64,000 nucleotides of DNA from Zygaena filipendulae (lineage: Eukaryota; Arthropoda; Insecta; Lepidoptera; Zygaenidae), in assembly GCA_907165275.2 (NCBI GenBank), contig OU015660.1, positions 9,550,501 through 9,614,500 on the forward strand. The letters are read 5' to 3'. Position numbers and translations under genes: made by a program. A model generated the notes under the pieces. It had not been told where the DNA came from. It saw only the letters and a list, made by a program, of their open reading frames with translations, and made no database searches. This document shows positions 55,672 through 64,000 of this stretch, one piece after another; the stretch's first letter is position 1; each line of letters opens with the position of its first letter.

Positions 55672-55992
55672 TTAAATATAAAATAAAGCTACAGTAACAT
55701 AGGATAATATGAATAATCCGTGAACAAAGAGTTGAAAAGGAAGTTCCGATTTGGAGTAATTTTGAAAAATAAGATATTTTTCACTCGTTATTTGAAGCTC
55801 CTGAGGGAATTCATAAAATGACGGGCAAAACGTTGGCTCACATAGTAATAAAAACGTATCAATCGGTGTTTTCTTCGTCCCTTCACAATCAGAGTGCATT
55901 GCTATTAGGCAGAAGAAGAAGCATAATAAAAATACTATAATACTTATGTTATTTTTAGAGAGAGAATAGTTAGTGCCGGTACTCTTTTGCAT
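55672..55992 (-). CDS. Possible small secreted or membrane protein (106 aa)
   Basis: From the ATG at 55992 the frame has an N-terminal hydrophobic stretch (ISIIVFLLCFFFCLIA), a middle with four Cys or so (HSDCEGTKKT, LLLCEPTFCPSF) and a hydrophobic C-terminus (LFILSYVTVALFYI). That could be a signal peptide plus tail anchor. Frames of this length are expected by chance in such AT-rich DNA. It is unspliced, has no poly(A) signal I can point to and lies in the first intron of the predicted minus-strand gene. I do not recognise it. Confidence 0.2.
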   Translation of the reverse strand: MQKSTGTNYSLSKNNISIIVFLLCFFFCLIAMHSDCEGTKKTPIDTFLLLCEPTFCPSFYEFPQELQITSEKYLIFQNYSKSELPFQLFVHGLFILSYVTVALFYI

Positions 55993-56353
55993 AATAATAA
56001 ACGAATTAAGAAGAATAAGATCTGTCACTGACAAAAAATATCTCTAAAACTTTCGGCGACCCACTAGACCGCTTAGAAAGTGAATACTAACAATAAGTCT
56101 TATTAAAAAGAGAAACAGATGGGCGAGCTTGCGCTCACTTTGCCAAGTTAGCTGAATTTATTTAGTAAAAAAATTAAACAAAAAAAAGAAATCGAAAACA
56201 CTACACTACGTGCCAGTAGAAGTGCGGTCGAATAAAACTCAGATTTCTGGTAGGTAATCTGAAGATCGTCTCGCTTTCCGTCGTCCGTTTATTAGAATAG
56301 AATCGAAACAAAAACAACCATAAGACCGCTAACAAAAACCCATCAGAACTCAC

Positions 56354-56520
56354 CTCGTTCCGTTAATGACACTCCATGTTTTCCTCCAACGCCACAAACT
56401 CTCACACCGCCGTCCGATCAACACAACAAAACAATTCTCTTATCAAAACTGTTACGTGCTGCAACCGATAACTGTGCGTCCGTTTCGCCGCTAAACTGAA
56501 ACGAACGCGTGAACGTTACG
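56354..56520 (-). promoter_or_regulatory. Candidate promoter and 5' UTR exon of the filamin-like gene
   Basis: On the minus strand a CpG-rich stretch leads to GGAACGAG|GTGAGT, a consensus donor at 56353-56352. The only ATG before the donor opens a five-codon frame (MECH, stop), so this would be a non-coding exon with a tiny upstream frame. A TCAGTT initiator-like motif lies at about 56494-56499. The GC-rich zone 56380-56720 stands out from its AT-rich surroundings, as promoters in this window do. No TATA box seen. Confidence 0.4.
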
Positions 56521-56739
56521 CGTTTTATTATTAATCCGCTGGTTTTGTGTCGCAAAACTTACAGATGGTGTACGTTAACTACAATCTGTAACGCGGACTC
56601 GCGTGTACGCAACGCGGTTTTGGGTAAAGTGAACGTCGAAGTCGGCCGTATGCCGCGCATGTTAAAACGCAAATGACCGACGGCCGATCGCTCATCGCGG
56701 TTCGGAAGCAATACAATCTCTGTGCTGTGAATAGGGTTG

Positions 56740-59700
56740 CCAACCGTGCTATAATGTATAGTTACTGTTAAGCTGTACCCCTTAGTTTCACCATTTGATG
56801 CTCCAATCCTATTGCTCGTAGCGTGATGTTATGGCCTTCCTCGATAAATGAACTATCCAACACAAAATATTTTTCAATTCGAACCAGTAGTTCCTGAGTT
56901 TAGCGTGTTCAACCAAACAAACTCTTCAGCTTTATATTATTTATAGGTATACAGGTATGTTGCCTGCGTGTAATATATAGTATATTATGCTGTTGAAGAA
57001 AATATATGTAGTAGGTACGCAAAAATCATATATTTCGGTCAACCCTTACACAGCTCCCAAAGTGCACCAAAATATAACTTTAAACAATAAATGACGGAAA
57101 ATAATTAAGTTTGCCAGATAGTTGCCCCTCCCAATAGGAAAAGCAGGCGTAAGTAGTAAGTATTGTGTACTATAATTAACCAATCAATTTACACTCCTTA
57201 AAATAATCTATACTATAAAGTACTATATTTTCTTTCAGTGTATTATACCTTTGACTGGAAAATACTGTATTTGCCCAAGAAATAGAGGCAACCCTATAGC
57301 TGTGACGTCATTTCAAAATAGAATTAGCGGATAAGTAGGCACCTAACAAATCTGGAGAAGCTCTAGAGTCTAGAGGTAGGTACTCAGAGACGTCGCAGGC
57401 TTTACTCGCTTACATGTTTATGACATTAGTGAAAGCAGCCATCTTGACTAGTCATCCATGGCAATTCGAAAGTCTTCCAGTATCTGCGAAAGGTTATTAA
57501 TGTAAAGTCGATGTGTACAACTGCTTTATTAAATTAGCTGTATTTACAATTACCTCGTTGAACATTTTGCATAGTGTGATAATTCGCTATTAGATATTTA
57601 CGTAAGTAAGTGGTCCGACTTAAGTTTTTGGGGCCGCACTTCTTTTGTTTCCACTCAGGTAGGTACTTATATAAGAATTGTTATTATTTGAAATTATTTG
57701 AAGTTGAAATTATAATGAATTATAACTTGTGTCGAACTCGAATCATTATTTTGTACTGATAAACTTTGCGGTTCTTTACACAGACGATAAGCTTTTCCCC
57801 CGGTTTCACCCACGTTAATTTCGGAGCTCCCGCGAGAATTTAGGTATAAAAATACCTAATACCTACCTTAAACCCTTTTATGTACTTACCCATAACAACG
57901 TGTATATGTATGCAAAATTTAATGCAGTTTCACCCACGTCAATTTAGGAGTTTCTGCAGGAAATCCGGGATGAAAAGTACCTTATGTCCCTCTCTGTACC
58001 CCCTACTAGGTGTATGCAAATTTTTAATGATGATCGGTTGAGTAGTTAGGACTTGAAATCGAAACAAAGTACTTTTTCAGACACTTCCAACAATTTTTTT
58101 AATCAGGCTAATCTATCATTTTTTTTTAAATAAATTAATTTATCTATTTCCAAATCTTACAGTCATATTTTATATAGATAATGTAGATACAAATTGTCAC
58201 TACATAGTATAAAATAAAGTCGCTTTCTCTGTCCCTATATCCCTATGTATGCTTAAATCTTTAAAACTACGCAACGGATTTTAGAGATAGATAGACCAAT
58301 AGATATAAGTATATTTTATCGTGGAATTCCCGCGGGAACTCCGAAATTGCCGCGGGTGAAACCGCGCGGGTCAGCTAGTATCATATAAACAGGTCCTTAA
58401 TAAAGCAACCCGCCCTGACCGTCCCTATGCAAAGGTGCCCATGAGGCTGGCAGCATTTCCGCGAACAATTTTATAGGTACTATCGTTATATAGGTACATA
58501 TTTCTACGGATTTATACAAAATCTTGACAAATTATACACCTAAACCTTCCTCATGAATCACCATATCTATTGATGAAAACCGCATGAAAATCTGTTCAGT
58601 AGTAGGTACCTACTCAAAAGTTTATCGGGAACAGACAGATGCGGCGGAGAACTTCGGTCGAATCATTATTTTTCTGTCGAAACCTTTGCGATTCGAATTG
58701 AGGGACATTCATTTCGGGCGAGCGAACGAATTCGATTATTTATCTATAGTTGATGTAGCCATCGAAATAACTTTTGGATGTTTTTTTTTGTTTTTTTTTT
58801 CGTGAAAAAATCGTCTACTTCCTTATTACCAGAATGAAAATACCTACAATTGATTGTCTTTCAATCTTGCATCTCTGGACTAGTTTCAACAAGCGGTTGC
58901 ATAGAGCGGTGCAGTTTTAATCGTCACACCATTAAAACCATAATGAAAGTTTGTACCTAATAATAGCTGAACCGATTCGGATGAAGGCGCATAGATAAGA
59001 CTTTTATTAGACCGGAATAACACATAGTGCCTTTTAGTTAAACATTTGTTTTAGTTCAATCAAAAACGTCTTATATTATATAATATATGTATAGTGTAAT
59101 TTTAAACGAGTGAAATATATTCAAGCCCTCGATAATTCATGCTTGATAATAGGTATGCTACAATACTTACAACTAAAAATATATTTGAAAAAAGCCTAAG
59201 TAGTATTAAACACACAAAAAATATAAAAAAAAATATAAACCACAAAAATATTGTATTAAAAAAAAACAGAAAAATGCATGGGTTTATGTAACTTACAAGA
59301 AATGTGTTTATTTTGTTTTCCTATGCCTTGGTAAACTTTAAACATATACAGAAAGTTGCAATAAAATTATATTACGCACTGATTGCACACTACCACAGTT
59401 AAGATATCCACACAGTCAACCTACTGATAAGTGGAAAAAGTAATTGGACGGGTAACGCGGAATAAGTTTTGGACTTGCCAATTACAGCTTTTAGAAAATA
59501 TTAAGGTATCTAAGGATATCGTAAATTAATGCACCTGCATGCCTTCTAGATGTCCATGGGCGGCAGTTTGCCCCCTATTACATTAAAGAAAATTCATAAG
59601 GTAGATAAAGCAATTCATTTTAGTCTTTAGCAGTAGGCATCTAAGTATGACGAAGAAATTTAAGCTAAAGAAGCACGTGACTACGTACTTACATATGTAC

Positions 59701-60455
59701 GTCAGTCATACTTTCATCACATTAATTAATAAAAATATGTTCACTACGCCTGGGTGTTAGACTAATGCGCGTCACTTCCGCTGAGTGGTAACATTTTGGC
59801 TCTCAACGTCCAAAATGAAGTATAACCTCAAATAAAATGGGTAAGATGTCAACTGTAATTGAATCGAACAACAACAGTTTATAGAAGCGTTGAACTTCTG
59901 TATGAATTATGACACTTACATTTCCTACCACTTCTAAAAATAATTATTTTAATGTCACGACATGATTTAGAGGACGGAACTTCTCGTTCCGAACAACACA
60001 CAATATTTTTGATTGCTTAATTAATTGTCTTTTGTTATTAAACAATCTCTCAAATTCAGCATTACGTACGCTGTTATTGTTAATTTATTTTGAATGAAGC
60101 GTTGCATCATCGTTTCAGGAAAAAATATGCAGTCACATTTACATAATCATTAATTATAATTTAATAATGTGTCAAGAATAAATTAACTTTTTCTTTTACT
60201 TTACCGGTAGGTACGGTGTGAATAAGGCTCCCATATAAGATGGTCCAATTTACCAGCTTGGTGATTGGTGACACTCTACACAAATGAACTGATTCAAGTA
60301 CTCTCCCACAAGTAAAGACGGCCGTCTTGTACACGTGTACACGTATTGTGAGCGTGTGTGTATCGTAAGGTTGACAGCAAGCTGACAGTAACTGTCGGCT
60401 GTCAGTGGATGATTGTCACATGTAAATTCTACATGTGTCAAACTTTCTCAGGAAT
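56740..60455. other. Upstream region with scattered repeats and no supported gene
   Basis: Two inverted CCCGCGGG-type copies at about 57790-58060 (AAGCTTTTCCCCCGGTTTCA; TCACCCACGTCAATTTAGGA) and one forward copy at 58195-58381 (ending CCGCGCGGGTCAGCTAGTA). The 73-codon frame at 58584-58805 ends in a T-tract and has no recognisable domain. Confidence 0.55.
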
Positions 60456-60778
60456 GGGCATGTTGACTAATTTTTATTTTTTAGTCCGTCTTGTAGATTA
60501 TTAAAAAATATTGGACACGTATTTTTTCTTTTTTTACGAAATCAAACATAACGGCGATATATTGAGTTGAAATTTCGCGTGACGTCACTATTCTGACAGT
60601 TTGTATGGCGGTTTTGCGATTAGTGAGGTCACGAGCCCCTCATCCTAAACTTTAATGTGCTTTATCTCTGTATATTTTAATTTATTTAAAAAAGCAAAAA
60701 ATACGTGCCTATTGTTTTTTTATTTTCTAACTGACGGACTAATTAGAATTTTGTTTTTCAATAGTAGTCAACATCCCT
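60456..60778. mobile_element. TGACGTCA-bearing TIR element, copy 6 (full length)
   Basis: 323 bp. Ends GGGCATGTTGACTAATTTTT and AATAGTAGTCAACATCCCT; AGTCCGTC and GACGGACTAA just inside; CGTGACGTCACTATTCTGAC facing GCGATTAGTGAGGTCACG. Confidence 0.9.
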
Positions 60779-61489
60779 ATTTCCAAGAAACTTTCGCGGA
60801 GTATGAGGAGTCATGAAATTGGTGGGAGGCGGAAAGTGTTGCATCTTTACATAATCTCTATTCTTTGCTATTACATATTAAGTAATGAAGCGACACTCTC
60901 CGCCCCCCGTCAACTTCGTGCCTCTCCACGCCCCGCCACAACGTAGCTGCGAGCCTAGAGGTGATATAGTGGTGTAGACTATTGCTGCTGCGTGTGTCGG
61001 ACAATATCAACGTTTTCGAACTCAAATTCCCTACGACAAACGCACATAGATTGCACGTGTGCATACAAACCGCCCACCTGCAGTAGTACTACTCGGAGGG
61101 AGGTAAATTAGTCTGCTTGTAGTTCGTTGGCCGGACGAGAGTAGTGATCGAAATGTACAAAAAAAAACTTCGTCCAGCTCCGGACGTCTTATACTTAAGC
61201 TGGTCCACACGGTTTCACCTGTATTTCACCCATGTCAACCGTAAGAGTTGAATCACCAAAAACCTGAAATTACATACCTGCGTGTTTTTGTTTGTTTGAA
61301 AACAAGAGCTCGTTTTCACATATTTCATGACGCCAAGTACAAAACTGGTGGACTCTCATACAAAATTTCGACGCCTCTCCCCCCTTTTTCATTCTCTGGG
61401 TGTTAAATAAAAAAAAAATACTTACATTATTTATTTAAAACAATACTTAGGTACATAAAGCTTCTTTAAATATTAGACTAAGCCTAACA

Positions 61490-61640
61490 GTTCCCCGCGG
61501 TTTTACCCACGACAATATTTTGATAGTGAAATAATTTTTATAATGGTTCAGTAGGTATGTACTTAAAGCGATATTACTTCCTACATCCAAACTAAAATAC
61601 TTATTTGCTTACCTTTTTATAATATTAGTAAGATTATTTA
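61490..61640 (-). repeat. CCCGCGGG-type repeat, diverged, inverted
   Basis: AACAGTTCCCCGCGGTTTTA, CCCACGACAATATTTTGATA, ending ATAATATTAGTAAGA. Confidence 0.6.
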
Positions 61641-61693
61641 TTTTAATGATATGTTATTTAGTCATCAAGTAAGTAGTTAGACAGTATTCAATA

Positions 61694-62017
61694 GGGATGT
61701 TGACTATTTTTGAAATTCAAAATTCTATTTAGTCCGTCAGTTAGAAAATAAAAAAACAATAGACACGTATTTTTTGCTTTTTTATATAAATTAAAATATA
61801 CAGAGATAAAGCGCATTAAAGTTTAGGATGAGGGGCTCGTGACGTCACTAACCGCAAAACCGCCATACAAACTGTCAGAATAGTGACGTCACGCGAAATT
61901 TTAACTCAATATATCACCGTTATTTTTTGATTACGTAAAAAAAAGAAAAAATACGTGTCCAATATTTTTTAATAATCTACAAGACGGACTAAAAAATAAA
62001 AATTAGTCAACATGCCC
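61694..62017. mobile_element. TGACGTCA-bearing TIR element, copy 7 (full length, opposite to copy 6)
   Basis: 324 bp. Ends GGGATGTTGACTATTTTTGA and AAAATTAGTCAACATGCCCT; two intact GTGACGTCAC palindromes around GCCATACAAACTGTCAGAAT. It reads as the inverse of copy 6 with few differences. Confidence 0.9.
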
Positions 62018-62325
62018 TCAACATGTCCATTATAGTAGGTACCTGATACTTAGTAAAATGATACTCGTACCTATAACTTACTCTACAATTTGATCTCAGT
62101 CTTGTGAAAGTTGGTAGAAACCTAGTCAAGATATCAAATGATGCCATCAATTTGTTATATTATTGTCATATTATTATTGTCATGGAAGCAGAAAATAGGT
62201 CAAATTTTACTATATTGTGGTAAAAATAACAATACAATAAGAAAAAGAAATTACCTACAATTATTTCGACACAATACGGCCGGTAAAGAGGTGCAATTAT
62301 TAAAAGTTAGTACAAAAGTTCCTTA

Positions 62326-62477
62326 CTAATATTATAAATGCGAAAATGAGTTTGTTATTTCCTACGCCTTCATGCCCTAACGGCTCAACCGATCATCATG
62401 AAATTTGGTATACACGTTGTCAGGTATATAGAGAAGGACATAGAGTACTTTTTACCCCGGAATTTTCGCGGGAACAA
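62326..62477 (+). repeat. CCCGCGGG-type repeat, 3' truncated
   Basis: ACTAATATTATAAATGCGAA, ACCGATCATCATGAAATTTG, CACGTTGTCAGGTATATAGA, stopping after GAATTTTCGCGGGAAC. Confidence 0.8.
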
Positions 62478-62574
62478 ATACAGGTTGGCCGCAGAATGTT
62501 CACATCGTAAAATGTGCGACTGACACTTTTAATTTGACTAATAGGTATAAATGAACGGATTAGGTATATGTACT

Positions 62575-62885
62575 TAACTACACATATTTATTTATTTATT
62601 TAATCCTTTATTGCACATAAAATAACAATGATACAGTACCTAAAGAAAAAGGAGAAAGCAAATGGCGGTCTTATCGCATAGTCAATTCGATTTCATACTA
62701 GCTTTTCCCCGAAGTTTACAACCGCGTTAATTTCGGAGTTGCCTCGAGAATTCTAGGTTAAAAAGTACCTATCCTACGTCCTTTTATGAACCCCTGAAAA
62801 TGTGTAACTATGCAAAATTTCATCATAATCGGTTGAGTAATTAAGGCACGAAATTGTAACAAATACCTAAACAAACAAATAAATA
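62575..62885 (-). repeat. Retroposon tail followed by an inverted CCCGCGGG-type repeat
   Basis: ATTTATTTATTTAATCCTTT, then ATTGCACATAAA, is a retroposon-like end (compare 40877). From ACTAGCTTTTCCCCGAAGTT (62699) an inverted, diverged family copy follows to about 62885. Confidence 0.6.
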
Positions 62886-62889
62886 ATTT

Positions 62890-64000
62890 CATTCCGATTC
62901 TCATTCACTTTAACTACGATCCTCAAATAATCTCCTTCTCTCTATTCCTTCTCATCATACCGGGCTCATTTCAAAGTCGTTTGTTGTTACTGCAGTAGGA
63001 CTTTGAAATGGCTCGCTTGTAGAGCTGCGTAAATGCCTCAACAAATTTATATTTAAAAGTAGAGTAAGAAATTATTTCTTGGAGTCCGGTGGCTAGCGAG
63101 TAGTGGCCAACTTGCGCTCATCCTTAATTCTTCCAATTTCTCAACTGTTATGTATTTAGGTACATTACTATATATTTATCTATGTTCTTTTCGTATTATA
63201 CATATATAATATATATTTATATATGCGTAATGTGTATGTATTTTATCATTGCTATTTTTCGTTTTTTTCATGTCGTAGGTTGCACACCCCATTCTATGTA
63301 TATATCTCTCAGTCTACCCAATGGTTAACTCGTAGAGAATGCACTAGTGGTTATAGAGCAATAGTTTCATTCAAAATTCCGTTCAAAATGAAGCACAAAG
63401 CGTGAGTGCGGCGTAACGTTGCTCCACAACAACACTTGAAATTCCATGTGCCTATTAGTTCAGTAAGGTATCCAAATTTCCTAAAAATATCACACAAATG
63501 CCAGTGATGGAAGTATATTTTATGTTTAGACCGCTTTATACGTTAACACTTATAATATTTACCAAAATATGGATATGTACATATAAAAGATTTATTAGCA
63601 AGTGGCATACGGCTGCTCTACGGAAAAACAAAGCAACTGTATTTTTTTTTCTAATGAGATTTTTATATTTTTGACACTTTGTTAGGTTCTTAGGAGGTAT
63701 TATTACGTATTATTATTAGAAGGTGAGTAGGACTAGGGCCTTCAGCTAGCTCGATAAAATAAATCGAATAAATGATAAAAATAATATTTATTAGATACAA
63801 TAATAGTTTAGATGTTATTCATCTGAGATCTAAAATAGAAGCCTCTAAAAATAATGTCAAAAATATAAAAATTAACAATTTGAAATTTATAAAAAGAACA
63901 CTAGAATGTAAAAAGGAACGTATCTTTTAAAAATAAAACGTAAAACAAATGAGGCGGGATATCATAACGAGTGGCATTCGGCCGCCTCGTTACAATTTTT
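62890..64000. other. AT-rich end of window, no supported gene
   Basis: Short foldback at about 62965-63025 (GGCTCATTTCAAAGTCGTTT facing GACTTTGAAATGGCTCGC). The rest is AT-rich with frames under 65 codons. AGTGGCATACGGCTGC (63600) and AGTGGCATTCGGCCGC (63971) are two related short motifs. Confidence 0.5.

Noticed and set aside
58584..58805. 73-codon frame with balanced composition
   Set aside because: Ends in a poly-T derived Phe tail, no domain, no splice or poly(A) context; treated as chance.
1..64000. CRISPR array, operon or prokaryotic-type system
   Set aside because: No regularly spaced identical repeats with unique spacers and no bacterial-type gene cluster; the window is eukaryotic with introns.

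Overview
The window looks like lepidopteran (moth or butterfly) nuclear DNA. It is AT-rich, its genes have GT-AG introns, the sequence AGGTACCTACCT recurs throughout, and it is packed with short foldback elements, tRNA-derived SINE pieces and a recurrent repeat carrying CCCGCGGGAACTCCG. I see no bacterial, organellar or CRISPR features. The organism call is inferred from repeat style and gene content; no species marker is present.

Three host genes are supported. (1) Bases 1-930 (+) hold the last two coding exons of CASK, the MAGUK synaptic scaffold, ending in its characteristic C-terminus. (2) Bases 10340-17088 (+) hold a complete nine-exon Vps72/YL-1 gene, the H2A.Z-handling subunit of SWR1/SRCAP-type remodelers. 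It reconstructs to 413 codons plus stop, with foldback elements in four of its eight introns. (3) The minus strand from 20092 to at least 26120, and probably to about 56500, holds a large gene with one calponin-homology domain, one filamin-type Ig repeat and a very long disordered tail with four NPF motifs. Two further exons (35878-36060 and 54836-55004) join it in compatible phase. They would give the protein two N-terminal hydrophobic segments, i.e. a membrane-anchored filamin-like cytoskeletal linker of about 1823 residues. A CpG-rich stretch with a good splice donor at 56354 is the likely 5' UTR exon and promoter.

The large introns of gene 3 are full of mobile elements. The main one is a complete, very young Ty3/gypsy LTR retrotransposon of CsRn1 type (28453-34196, + strand, antisense to the host gene). 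It has LTRs of equal length with no difference seen by eye, a CACT target duplication, intact gag and intact pol. It sits inside a short tandem array of a CG-rich repeat.

The rest (about 931-10270, 17700-19950 and most of 36100-64000) has no convincing protein gene. It holds several recognisable families: a TIR element with TGACGTCA palindromes (7 copies), a self-complementary element beginning TTACGGCCGCACTCAGAGTCG-like (5 copies), an hAT-like MITE with an 8-bp duplication, a 63-bp-arm hairpin, GAATCGCTCGAAT foldbacks, and more than 20 copies of the CCCGCGGG repeat.
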